Positions 1 to 8,411 of a stretch of 64,000 bases of DNA are shown here, piece after piece. Location: contig NW_013657674.1 in NCBI RefSeq assembly GCF_000142905.1, forward strand, positions 512,673 to 576,672, read 5' to 3'. The DNA comes from Thecamonas trahens ATCC 50062. Its lineage: Eukaryota > Apusozoa > Apusomonadida > Apusomonadidae. The translations under genes and the position numbers were made by a program. Numbering within the stretch: the first letter of the stretch is position 1; each line of letters opens with the position of its first letter. Under the pieces are notes generated by a model. That model had not been told where the DNA came from, ran no database searches, and saw nothing but the letters and a program-made list of their open reading frames with translations.

Positions 1-224
1 GGGCACGCGGCAAGTCGGCGGCGCGCGATGCCGCCGGCGGCGGCGGCGGCGCCAATCCGCACGCGCTCAAGGTCATCCGCCTCATCGAGCTCCACCTCGA
101 GGGCCGCATGGTCGACGCCTCGTTCTGGATGTCGACGCCGTCGCACGTCCAGCAGATGATCGACGAGGCGACATCCAAGACCAACCTGTCGGCCATGTTC
201 ATCGGCTGGGCTCCGGCGCTGTAG
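1..224 (+). CDS. C-terminal end of a PIKK-family protein kinase (FATC domain), 5' truncated by window edge
   Basis: Frame 3 is open from the window edge to a TAG at 222-224 and encodes 73 residues. The last ~33 residues read as a FATC domain: a helix of the type HVQQMIDEATSKTNLSAMF followed by the diagnostic terminal G-W (FIGWAPAL). FATC is the extreme C terminus of phosphatidylinositol 3-kinase-related kinases (TOR, ATM, ATR, SMG1, DNA-PKcs, TRRAP), where it packs on the kinase lobe and is needed for activity. A Gly/Ala-rich linker precedes it. The fragment is too short to say which PIKK it is; the NLS...GW spacing fits both ATM-like and TOR-like tails. The gene ends 49 bases from the stop of the convergent ENTR1-like gene. 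Confidence 0.75.
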   Translation, partial: ARGKSAARDAAGGGGGANPHALKVIRLIELHLEGRMVDASFWMSTPSHVQQMIDEATSKTNLSAMFIGWAPAL

Positions 225-273
225 CGACGACCGTGGGTCGCAGGGTGTAAACCACGCAGACGTCGGAAACGTC

Positions 274-1230
274 TTACGACGAGTCAGAGTCAGAGTCAGA
301 GTCGGGCTCGTCCCGCGGCAGCGAGGCGATGCGGTCGAGGTTGGTGAGGGTGGAGGCGGCAAGCCGGAGGTCGCCGAGACTCTCGAGCAGCTGTTTGATC
401 CCCTTTTCGCCAAACTCGGCAATCTTGACCAGCTGCGTCGACGCAAACTCGGCAGTGAGCTTGATATCGGCGTCGTGGGCCCGCGAGGCCTTGAGCCGCG
501 CTTCCAGCACCCGGACCCGGGCGCGGGCGGCCGAGGCCCGGGCGTTGGCTGCGGCAAGCTTGGCCTCGATCTTGTCCATGTACTCGGTGAGCATGGCCTG
601 GTCTTTGGCCTCCTTGGCCTGCAGCCGCTCCACCTCTTCCTGAAGTTCCGCCAGCTTGGCCAGCGCCTGCGGCGGCGTCTGAGCCGCCGCAGCCTCCAGC
701 TCGGCGATCCGTGCCTGTGCCCGAGTCAGAAGCGTCTCGGCGCGCACAGCGCGTTGCAGCAGAGCGATGGAGGAAGAAGACGATGCTGATGCTGATGCTG
801 ATGCGGCTGTTGCTGTTGGCGGCGGGAGTGCTCCGCCGCCGGACGCCATCTCCTCGAGAAGCTCCGGCTCGGGTGGCGGCGGAGCATCGTGCGAGGCGAC
901 AGCAGCGACCGGTGGCAGCGCAATGGCAGCAACCGGAGGCAGCGATGACGAGACCGAGACAGCAGCAGATGGCGCCGATGAAGCCGACGAAGGAGCCATT
1001 GATGAAGATGACTTTCTGACTGAAGACGAGGTCGTCGATGTCGTCGATGCTTTGGACGGCCGGAAGAAAGAGAACGGGTTGTCGCCAACGTCGCCGTCGT
1101 CGTCGTCCACACCACCTGCTCCCCTCGGTCCAGACCCACCACTGCTGGCTGCGACGGTGGATGCCACAGGCTCCGGAGGGAGCGCCCCGGTCTTTTGGTA
1201 TGCGGCAAACGAGAACGGGTTGTCGCCCAT
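274..1230 (-). CDS. ENTR1: ENTR1/SDCCAG3-like endosome-associated trafficking regulator
   Basis: 318 aa. I start it at the ATG at 1230 because the first residues (MGDNPFSFAAYQKTG) contain an NPFSF box like the one in animal ENTR1; the 31 upstream codons are low-complexity repeat and probably 5' UTR. A second GDNPFSFF box follows at about residue 50. The middle is Ser/Ala/Pro-rich and disordered. Residues about 155-260 are a coiled coil whose start (LLQRAVRAETLLTRAQARI) matches the ENTR1 coiled coil. The conserved C-terminal helix ends in TLTNLDRIASL and an acidic DSDSDS tail, as in ENTR1 (...LKSIDRISEI... acidic end). ENTR1 works in endosomal sorting, cytokinesis and cilium signalling in animals. 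NPF motifs bind EH domains of endocytic adaptors, so both boxes may recruit an EHD or Eps15 protein. The assignment rests on remembered family sequence, not a search. Confidence 0.7.
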   Translation of the reverse strand: MGDNPFSFAAYQKTGALPPEPVASTVAASSGGSGPRGAGGVDDDDGDVGDNPFSFFRPSKASTTSTTSSSVRKSSSSMAPSSASSAPSAAVSVSSSLPPVAAIALPPVAAVASHDAPPPPEPELLEEMASGGGALPPPTATAASASASASSSSSIALLQRAVRAETLLTRAQARIAELEAAAAQTPPQALAKLAELQEEVERLQAKEAKDQAMLTEYMDKIEAKLAAANARASAARARVRVLEARLKASRAHDADIKLTAEFASTQLVKIAEFGEKGIKQLLESLGDLRLAASTLTNLDRIASLPRDEPDSDSDSDSS

Positions 1231-1613
1231 GTGTGGAAGTGGGAGAGGGAGGGGGGAGGGCGTGGGGTGTGACTTGGCTTGGGCCTCACGTGGCTTGGGG
1301 GCCTCACGTGGCTTGGGCCTCACGCGGCTGGTCTTGATCAGTCACGACTTGATCAAGAGCTGATCGATCGCGGCTTTGCCCGAGGTCGAGACAGAGGCTG
1401 TGGTCGAGGCTGAGCAGGGGATGCGGTGGCAGAGGTGAGTCATGGTGGGCGAATTGAGGTGGACGGACACGTTGCAAGCGCGATCATACAGTTGAGCCGT
1501 GGCGAAGGTGTCAGACTCGCGACACGGATGCGATCGGGCGGGATCGGGCAGAGTCGACGGGTGCCCGAGTGGCACACGCCTCTCACACGCCGCGTCGGTG
1601 CCAGGGACCGGTA
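1231..1613. other. Divergent intergenic region between the ENTR1-like gene and the E2 gene
   Basis: About 380 bases between two divergent start codons. It holds the CACGTG-bearing tandem repeat listed separately and otherwise no coding signal; open frames here are short and lack family resemblance. It probably carries both promoters and both 5' UTRs. Confidence 0.6.
1281..1326. promoter_or_regulatory. Tandem CACGTG-containing repeat in a divergent promoter
   Basis: Three near-identical copies of GGGCCTCACGTGGCTTG spaced 16-18 bases apart. Two contain the palindrome CACGTG (1287-1292 and 1305-1310) and the third has CACGCG. CACGTG is the classic E-box/G-box bound by bHLH and bZIP factors. Its place 50-100 bases upstream of the ENTR1-like start suggests a transcription factor site array, but this is inference. 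Confidence 0.4.
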
Positions 1614-2670
1614 ATGCCCGGAAGCGCCGGAAAGAAGCGAATCACCAAGGTAGGCATGGAGGATAGGGAAAAGTTGGGGTGGGCGGTCGGAACATCGATT
1701 CCATCGCGATGTGTGGGGGCCATGCGCGTGGCAAGAGCGGGTGTTGTTCCCGGAGTTGTTCCTGACTTGTGCACGTGAAACTGCGGAGAGTGTTCCATGC
1801 GTGCAGGCCGATGATAATGGGGAGTGTTTTTGAGGCCATCTTCGAGCGATCATCGGCACCAAGGGGTCCATGGACCAGCTTCGGAAGAAACTCATCACGA
1901 TGTGATGTCGGATGCGGCAGGAGCTCGAGTTGCTGGCGGGTGACGAGTCGGTCCAGGTGCGGACGGTCGACTCGCCGGCGCATTGGGTGGCCAAGATGGA
2001 TGGGCCTCACGGAACACCGTACGATGGCGGGACGTTCTTCCTGGACATCACGTTCTCGCACAACTATCCGTTTACGCCACCGAGAGTCAAGTTCCTCACC
2101 CGCATCTATCACCCCAACATCAACGCCGAGGGCGCGATCTGTCTCGATCTGCTCAAGGACCAGTGGTCGCCGGCGCTCCGCATGTCGCAGCTCATCATGT
2201 CCATCGCCTCGCTGCTGGGCGAACCCAACCCCGACGATCCGCTTGTCCTCTCCATTGCTAAGGTGTACAAGTCTGATCCGCGCCGATACAATGGGATCGC
2301 CCGTGAGTGGACTCTTCGGTTTGCGGTCGGCAACAAGCCGCCGCTTGGCGTTTCGTTTGATCACAGGCAGAAGCCGCCGCAGTGGCGCCGCATGACCAAG
2401 CGCGAAAAGGCGGAGCGAGTCGCAGCCAAGGCGGCCAAAGCCAGGGCCAAGGTGGATGCCAAAACCTCGGCTGCGTCCAACGCGCAGGCTAAGCGTAAGC
2501 GCAAGAGCAAGCGCAAGAGCAAGAACAAGAGCAAGAACAAGAACAAGGGCAAGGGCAAGGAAGCTATAGACGCTGTAGACGCCTCAGATTGTGGTGGTCA
2601 GAGTAACGATGGAGACGATGGCAGCGTTTTCACCCCTGATCCGGTCTCGGGCTTGAGCTCGGCTATGTGA
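1614..2670 (+). CDS. Ubiquitin-conjugating enzyme E2 (UBE2D/E-like) with a basic C-terminal tail; two exons
   Basis: Exon 1 is 1614-1649 (12 codons, MPGSAGKKRITK) and exon 2 is 1921-2670. Splicing joins KKRITK to ELELLAGDES, which restores the E2 N-terminal helix (KRI.KEL..L); an ATG at 1912 lies inside the intron end and would lose it. The 261-aa protein has the full UBC fold: the HPN motif at residues 76-78, the active-site cysteine at about residue 86 in GAICLDLLKDQWSPA, and a class-I-like end (YNGIAREWTLRFA). It should accept ubiquitin from E1 by thioester and pass it on with an E3. After the core (~residue 160) comes a ~100-aa extension made largely of K/R-N repeats (KRKSKRKSKNKSKNKNKGKG), probably a nuclear or nucleolar signal or an RNA/histone contact. 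UBE2D itself has no such tail. Confidence 0.85.
1650..1920 (+). other. Intron of the E2 gene
   Basis: Donor AAG|GTAGGC and acceptor GCGGCAG|GAG, 271 bases, phase 0. Support is protein-level: the join rebuilds the conserved first helix of the E2 fold. Confidence 0.75.
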
Positions 2671-2962
2671 CCGCGGGCAAAACCCATCGTCGTGCTTGAG
2701 ATGCACGCGCAAAGCCACCAAAGACCATCTGATGCACAGCTGACTTTTTTTCCAGCAAACGCGTTGATGTGGTGCGCTCCCGTTTTACCATTGGGTGTCT
2801 TGTGTAGGTGTGCAGGTGTGCAAGTGTGCCGCGCATCGGGCTACAGAGCTTACTACACAGCCAAGAGCGGAGTGGGTGTGCGTGCGGAGGCAAGTCGAGC
2901 GGGACAAAGGGCATTCTGGCCCGATACAAGCGTGAGGCTTGGTCATTCGCGAGAGAGCCGAG

Positions 2963-3655
2963 CTACCGCGAGGCGAGGCCGTGGTCGGCAAGATAGCTCT
3001 TGAACGTGGGATCGATCTCAGCGCGGTAGGGGATGTAGTAGTAGCCGTCGCGCAGCGGGTGCAACCCGGGCTCGCGGGCCCACCATTCGAGCATGACGGT
3101 ATCTGCGTCAAACTCAAAGACATGCGGCGTGTGCGGGTCGATGACAATGGTCTCACCCGGACCGTAAGAGGCCTTGGTCTCGATGCGCGAGCCGACAGCC
3201 TGGCCATCGCGGAAGCCGATCTCCTGAAAAGCCATGCGCGTGACGAGCGCCCGGCCCGAGACCACATAGTCATACTGAGCCATAGGATGAAGGTCTCCAG
3301 ACCGGCGGGCACCGCGCTTCGAGTACAGCACATGCGCCTCGCTGGGCAGGGCCGAGTCAGGCAGGGCAGCCTTGATGACAGCGCCGCGGGCATCTGAACT
3401 CGCGAGAGGCGCATCACGGGCAACAGCGATGGCTGCATCTGGATAAACGTCAACAATCGGCACCACCAGATTGCTCTGGTAGATGGCAGGAGCAGAAGCA
3501 GCAGCAGCAAGCAGAGCCATACGATCAACAGGTGGGGTGTAGAGGACGAGCCAGCCGACGAGGATGCAGCCACCCAGGACAATGGCTGTCAGCACAGCCG
3601 CACGTCGTCCTGCCTCCGCCTTGCCCAGTCGCTGCCGCACCACTCGTCGTCCCAT
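2963..3655 (-). CDS. Cupin-like protein with an N-terminal membrane anchor
   Basis: 230 aa from the ATG at 3655; the longer frame begins at a GTG and is unlikely. Residues ~1-18 are basic (MGRRVVRQRLGKAEAGRR). One hydrophobic segment follows (AAVLTAIVLGGCILVGWLVLY), giving a single-pass type II anchor or an uncleaved signal. The rest is a small beta domain with cupin-type features: HPMAQYDYVVSGRALVTRM, then GPGETIVIDPHTPHVFEFD and VMLEWWARE. The P.TPH stretch resembles the second cupin metal-binding motif, and the first His is in DLHPMAQYDY. Cupins bind metals or sugars; the substrate here cannot be read from sequence. It is divergent from ZNHIT1. Confidence 0.55.
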   Translation of the reverse strand: MGRRVVRQRLGKAEAGRRAAVLTAIVLGGCILVGWLVLYTPPVDRMALLAAAASAPAIYQSNLVVPIVDVYPDAAIAVARDAPLASSDARGAVIKAALPDSALPSEAHVLYSKRGARRSGDLHPMAQYDYVVSGRALVTRMAFQEIGFRDGQAVGSRIETKASYGPGETIVIDPHTPHVFEFDADTVMLEWWAREPGLHPLRDGYYYIPYRAEIDPTFKSYLADHGLASR

Positions 3656-4449
3656 TACTCTTGTTCTCGGGAAGAGGAAGAGGTGTGGTGACCGTGGCGC
3701 TTGTCGTCGCCCTGTCACTGGTCTGCCCGCTGCCTCACCACACTCGAGTCACCCGTCAGTGCCCGAACTGCCCGACTGCCGACTTGCTGGGGGTGCACGA
3801 TGGCATGATGGGCGCAGACGCTAAAGGAGGCAAGCAGGGCCCACTCCTTCTTGACGGACACGATCATGGTGTTGATGAGTAGTATGAGGTGGTAAAGATA
3901 CTCTGTCTACAGGCAAAGGTAGAAGATGGTGTTCCATGGGTCTCTCTCTTTGTCCCTTGCCGGCGACGAGGACCGGTTTCGGCTGATCATTCGTCGTCGC
4001 TGCATCACCTGATGACGGCCATCACACGCTGATCCGCTGTCTGTTACACCTCATCCACCACACCATACTACCAATTCAATGTCATACTCTTATTTTTAAC
4101 CTTTGTTGGGAACAAGACACCGTACACAACCGCAGATCGTCCCTACACCCTCCTCCATTTCTCCTGCCCTTGATCATCCACCGTCAGCCACCGACGTTGC
4201 CTCACAGACTCTCCCGTCCAGCCGCCTCCTCCTCTCCTCTCTCCACGTCCCACCTAATCTAACTGGCTGATCCAGTCTCCTGGCTATCCATGGCAGGCAC
4301 CATGGCCAGATCAGTTTGTGTCGCTATGCCAACCGGGCGACTCGACGCAGCTGTGGCACCAGCTCGTGGACCGCGGGCAGCGAGCAGCAAGCAGCGGGCA
4401 GGGGCAGCGGCAGTGGCAGCTGCAACACTCGACTGAGAGCAGTTCATTC
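3656..4449. other. Divergent intergenic region between the cupin-like gene and ZNHIT1
   Basis: 794 bases. A 50-codon minus-strand frame (3715-3867) begins with a reasonable ATG but resembles nothing I know and is not called. The rest is mixed sequence without a recognisable RNA gene or repeat. It probably holds two promoters and long 5' UTRs. Confidence 0.45.
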
Positions 4450-5103
4450 ATGCCGCGGCGGGTGAAGCGAACGCCGCGTGCGTCTACGACTAGCCGGAAG
4501 CGGAAGCGAGGCGGGGAGGATGGTGGGCTGCTTGAGTTGCCTGCTGTGGTGCCTATGAGCTTTGTGCCGGCTGCTGCTGGCGGCTATACCGCTGTCGGGT
4601 TGGGTGGACGGAGCGGGAGCAAGCGCAAGGCGCTGCGGTCGGGTGGACGAGCTGCGGTGGTGCCGCTGCGGAGCCGGGCACGACGGGTCCAGGCGAGGCT
4701 TGCTGCGCTGGAGATGAACAATGCAAAGGTCCATACGGAGCTGGAGACGCTGCCGCTCGACGGCGGCGCCGACATGGTCTCGTCGGTCTACGGGGTGGCT
4801 GGAAAGAAGGGTGCGGCCAAGGATCGTGCCAAGCATCGGGCCATTGTGCAAGCCAAGAGGAACTACGGCAAGGTGTTTTCTCGGTATGTGGCCGAGCTGG
4901 GTGGCTTGCCTGACGTAGCCGCCAGCCACAAGCCCAACTACCTCACGGTCCGTGCCCGCAGCTCACGCGAGCCACCGCGCGCCTTTTGCGACGTTTGCGG
5001 ACTCATCGGCCCGTACACTTGCACCGTCTGCGGTGTACGCTACTGCCAGCTTGCGTGTCTTGCCATCCACAGCGAGTCGCGGTGCACGAGCTACAAGCGG
5101 TAA
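4450..5103 (+). CDS. ZNHIT1: ZNHIT1 homologue (HIT zinc-finger subunit of SWR1/SRCAP)
   Basis: 217 aa from the ATG at 4450 (MPRRVKRTPRAS); an in-frame ATG at 4318 is further upstream in weak sequence. The C terminus is a complete HIT zinc finger: FCDVCGLIGPYTCTVC, then YCQLACLAIHSESRC, giving the C-x2-C...C-x2-C...C...H...C ligands. Just before it NYLTVRARSSREPPR matches the ZNHIT1-specific NYLT...PP.R.FC lead-in, and SRARRVQARLAALEMNN matches the conserved N-terminal helix. ZNHIT1 (yeast Vps71/Swc6) is needed for the SWR1/SRCAP remodeller to deposit H2A.Z. The basic N-terminal stretch (SRKRKRGGE) looks like a nuclear signal. The gene ends 22 bases from the CSN3 stop, so the two transcripts converge and probably overlap. 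Confidence 0.88.
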   Translation: MPRRVKRTPRASTTSRKRKRGGEDGGLLELPAVVPMSFVPAAAGGYTAVGLGGRSGSKRKALRSGGRAAVVPLRSRARRVQARLAALEMNNAKVHTELETLPLDGGADMVSSVYGVAGKKGAAKDRAKHRAIVQAKRNYGKVFSRYVAELGGLPDVAASHKPNYLTVRARSSREPPRAFCDVCGLIGPYTCTVCGVRYCQLACLAIHSESRCTSYKR

Positions 5104-5125
5104 TGCTGGCGCCCTTAGTCCGGAT

Positions 5126-6652
5126 TTAGTACGGAGCGTGGCGACTGGACGATGAGCCTGGGGTCGACTCCTCGCGCTCGATCGAGGCGCCGATGGTGGC
5201 CGCAAAGTGGTCCTCCAGCTCACCGGCACCGCGGGTCTTGTGGGCGAGCTCGGCCTTGTAGATGTACTGCGGATCGAGGTAGAGGTCTGTGTCGAGGTTG
5301 CGGACCTTGCGGGTGAGGTCGGCGCAGGCGGCGATCGTCTCGTGGAGCTTGCGCATGGTGCGGGCATCGTCAAAGGTCTCGGGATCGGCGTGGAACTGAA
5401 CCATGCCGGTGGCCTCGTTGACCGAGGCGTGGATCTGCCCGCGGCGGATCATGGCGAGGACGTGGACGAGGGCGTCGTCGGGTGAGGCGAGGCCGACCGA
5501 CGCCGCGATGGACTCCAACGAGACCGTGACGTAGGTGGCGGTGAGATCGTGGATGCGGCGCTGGGTGAGCGCGTGGCGGGCGAGCTTGGCCAGACCCCAG
5601 TTCCCGTCGTCGACCAGCGCCGGGCCGTGCTCGACGAGTGCGGCGTCAAGCGCTTCGGGCTCTCCGCCCGCAAACGCTGCCGCCAGCGCGTCATACGCCT
5701 CGCCAAACGCACGCAGGTGCCTTGCCACCATATCCGGCACATACTTGGGCAGCGGCACAACCTTGCCGTGCTCGAGCAGCGAAGCGAGCACGTACTTTTT
5801 GACGCGGTGATAAAGATGGCCGACACTGCGCGGACCGGGACCGAGAACAGCAGCGTGAACGCGTCGAGCGCCTCGCCGTACTCCTTGCATCCGATGCACA
5901 CCACGCCTGCGTAGTACAGGTACTGCAGCAGCTCGCGCGGCCGCAGCTGGCTCGCTCCCGGCTCGAGCTCGTCCACCGGCGTCGCGAGCCAGCTCTTGAA
6001 CCCGACGGCGTAGCACGCCGATCGGATGCACGCCAGCATCAGCTCTGGATGCGCCTCGTTGACCACGCCCGGAAGCTTGCGCGCCAGCTCCATCAGTGGG
6101 CGGATGACCGCCTTACCCCCGTGCACCTTGCCCATCCGGCTCAGAACCTTCACCAGCCCCGCGCATGCCTCGGGCGCGAGCTCGAGCTGCTCCTTGTCAG
6201 CCGCCAGCACAAAGTTGGTTACGTTGGTCACATCATCCTGGCTCACATTGTCCTTGCGCGCCTGGCCATAGGCCACACTGTTTCCCCCTCCCCCCAACCA
6301 CCGTCGACATCATCGTCGCCAGAGTTGCCGTCGTCCGAGTCAGAGTGAGTTTCACGCCCTTTTCCTGCACCCTGGTTGTTCGGAGGCAGGCGATCACGAT
6401 CGCGATCGCGATCGTGATCGCGATGGCGACCGTCTTTGTGCGGCGAGGGCAAGGCAAAGAAGGGACGTACAAGATATAGAGAGCACCGAGGGTGTGTGTG
6501 GTAAAGTCAAGCTCTTCCAGGGCGCCAGGAAGCTCGTCGACCGCGTCCTTCAGCAGCGACGACGAGGACTTGAGGTGCTTGGCCAGAGCCTTGAGCTCGG
6601 CAAGGTTCGACGACCGAGCGAGAATGGACTGCGTCAGCGTCTCCACGTCCAT
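5126..6652 (-). CDS. COPS3: COP9 signalosome subunit 3 (CSN3), two exons, one apparent frameshift
   Basis: Exon 1 is 6652-6471 (MDVETLTQSILAR...) and exon 2 is 6277-5126. The splice completes a codon (ATC TT|T) and restores the CSN3 stretch LGALYIFVAYGQ. Exon 2 changes frame at the T5 run 5796-5800. One extra base there would give TASKKYVLASLL, matching the CSN3 motif ESYKKYILVSL, and a 444-aa protein (human is 423). The C-terminal half (LPKYVPDMVARHLR, LTATYVTVSLESIA, GQIHASVNEATGMVQF) is the PCI region with its winged helix. CSN3 is a scaffold subunit of the complex that removes NEDD8 from cullin-RING ligases. The frameshift lies in a homopolymer inside a conserved gene, so a base-call error is far likelier than a broken gene. 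Confidence 0.9.
6278..6470 (-). other. Intron of CSN3
   Basis: 193 bases on the minus strand, donor GTACGT and acceptor AACAG, phase 2. It carries a perfect 30-base palindrome. Confidence 0.85.
6391..6420. repeat. Perfect 30-bp palindrome of CGATC/GATCG units inside an intron
   Basis: The sequence CGATCACGAT followed by CGCGATCGCG and ATCGTGATCG equals its own reverse complement over 30 bases. It could fold into a long hairpin in pre-mRNA or form a cruciform. Confidence 0.9.
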
Positions 6653-7011
6653 GGCGAAAGAGAGGATGTGTGGAGGTGGAGTATGTGTATGTGTGTGTGG
6701 GGTGGGGCGGGTGGGGAGGGGTGGAGAGAAGTGGTTGTGGTTGTGTATGTGGTGGAGGGGAGGGGGGTGGGGTGGGAGAGGGGAAGAGGCAACAGAAGGG
6801 GGTCGGCTCTCGGCTGCCTGTGCCCGAAAGAAGGCTGCCGGCTGGCGTGGGAGCGGAGGAGCAGGCGGGCGGTTGGACGGGCAGAGGACAGCGGCCATCA
6901 CGATCCAATGGGTTTATTCCACGTTGTCTGGCCTGTGGGTGGTTGGCCTGTGGTCACAGTGATGAAAAACGGATCAGGCTGCTCTCGCGCCCAGGGTGTG
7001 TGTGTGTGTGA
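6653..7011. repeat. G- and TG-rich low-complexity spacer
   Basis: Between the CSN3 start and the SRPBCC gene stop. It is strongly strand-biased: TG repeats and G runs on the plus strand at 6660-6790, so the minus-strand CSN3 leader is C/A-rich. Several frames stay open only because of this composition. No gene is called. Confidence 0.6.
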
Positions 7012-7458
7012 TTAGGCCGACGCGCACGAGTTACGCATCTCGTTGAGGAGAGCGTGGTAAATGCCATCACAGACGGTCTTGACGGCGGCGTTGTCAACAG
7101 TCGAGTACGATGAGGTCCACTCGACGACGCAGGCACCGTCTGCGGCCTCAGGCCCGGCGTTGATCTCGATGACCCGGACGGTTCCGATGTACTCGCCGGT
7201 CTGGAGATCAGAGGCAACAGGCGTGCCCGGGCCGTCGTCGATGCGGTACGAGAAGGTCTTGCCCTCGTCATCAAAGACAGTGAGCGTCTCGGCAAAGACA
7301 CCGTTGATGACCCGAGTGGCCCCGACCGTTGTCGGCTCGCCGTCGCCCTCGCATGACGTCACCACGTTGGGCGCCCACGAGAGGTCGTGGAACGACCGAA
7401 TGGTGGCCCAGACCGAGTCGGCGGACGACGGGATAAACACTGCGTGGCTACAAGACAT
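7012..7458 (-). CDS. SRPBCC / polyketide-cyclase-like (START-fold) protein
   Basis: 148 aa from the ATG at 7458 (MSCSHAVFIPSSADSVWATIRSF); the longer frame to 7632 is low quality. The opening, a beta strand then S.D.VW..IRSFHDLSWAPN, is the usual start of polyketide_cyc2/START-like proteins. It is followed by VGATRVINGVFAETLTVFDDEGKTFSYRI and, near the end, a long C-terminal helix (AAVKTVCDGIYHALLNEM). These folds form a hydrophobic cavity that binds lipids, sterols or other small molecules. The protein looks cytosolic, with no signal or membrane segment. The ligand is unknown. Confidence 0.7.
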   Translation of the reverse strand: MSCSHAVFIPSSADSVWATIRSFHDLSWAPNVVTSCEGDGEPTTVGATRVINGVFAETLTVFDDEGKTFSYRIDDGPGTPVASDLQTGEYIGTVRVIEINAGPEAADGACVVEWTSSYSTVDNAAVKTVCDGIYHALLNEMRNSCASA

Positions 7459-8269
7459 GGTGTGCGAGAGTGAGGTGGTGCTGCCCTCCGTCCACCCCGT
7501 CCTCCCGCTTTGCCCCCGCCAGTCCCCGCTGCCGAAAAATGCGTGTCGACGTGTTGGCGAGTGGATGCTCGGGAAGAGATAGGCTGCGCAGGACAGGCTA
7601 CTACAGCCAGAACTAGATAACCAGCAACCCAAGGCTAGACTCTGACAATGGTTTGCAAAATCTTGATTGTTGTGCCGTCATGTTGCGGCCCTTTTCAACG
7701 TCGATGTATCCTCCCGGGATCTAGCTCGGATCGCAATTAAAGTTGTGTACAACACACTCTTCCTCTTGCTTGGGCTAAGGGCTCTTGCTCATCCTGTTTG
7801 CAACACGACACAAACCGCTTTGCCATCAATCTGACTAGAGAGGAAACAAATCACTCTTCCTCCTCCTTACCCCGCTCCACCTTCCCATCTTGCCGTACAT
7901 CTTCCCATTGTCGCTCGCCCGCCACCACAAAACACCACACTTTTTCTCCCCCGACAGCCACCGCGATACACCCCTGCCTTTCCGATCACCTGCTTCCGCC
8001 ATTGCAATGGAGCCACTGTAGTATCTCTCATCTCCCCCTCTTCTTACCCCCCCCCTCCTTTCCCTCCATCGTCTCCATCCCGACATCCCCCTCGAGGATC
8101 TTCCCTCCTCCCAATTCCGCTATGTTGTCATGTCGGCAAAGCTTCCACCACAACAACTTCCACCCTACCTCCCCCCCCACCCCACCACCCCACCTCCCCT
8201 CCTTGCCCTAACCCTCTTCACGACCCCAACAATTCACTCACCCCCCTCGTACCCCCCCTCCACCCACAT
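7459..8269. other. Long pyrimidine-rich upstream region
   Basis: About 800 bases before the gene at 8412. From ~7850 the plus strand is almost entirely C and T with C-runs and CCACC words. An apparent 137-codon frame at 7798-8211 reflects this bias and is not called. It probably contains the promoter and 5' leader of the downstream gene. Confidence 0.5.
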
Positions 8270-8411
8270 GTAAGTCCCCTCACCCCCTCTCGACTTTATC
8301 CCTCTGTCCTACCCTCCTCACCGTCCCCATCCCCTCCACACCCTCCTTCCTCCGTCATGGAACATTCCTCTGCCCACACTCACCCCTCCCCCTTCCACCA
8401 AACACGCGCAG
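8270..8411 (+). other. Probable 5' UTR intron just before the start codon
   Basis: Consensus donor CAT|GTAAGT at 8270 and acceptor GCGCAG at 8406-8411; the ATG of the next gene follows the AG directly. Joining the upstream reading frame gives a stop, so the intron most likely lies in the leader. Confidence 0.5.

Noticed and set aside
1912-1920. ATG at 1912 as the E2 start
   Set aside because: It lies at the end of the intron; splicing from 1649 to 1921 gives the conserved E2 N-terminal helix and a better start at 1614.
3715-3867. 50-codon minus-strand ORF starting MIVSVKKEWALL
   Set aside because: Plausible start but no family resemblance and it overlaps the cupin gene leader; could be a uORF or chance frame.
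7798-8211. 137-codon plus-strand ORF in the pyrimidine-rich region
   Set aside because: Translation is Ser/Pro/His/Leu from C/T-only sequence, with no domain and no bias toward the GC3-rich codons of real genes here.
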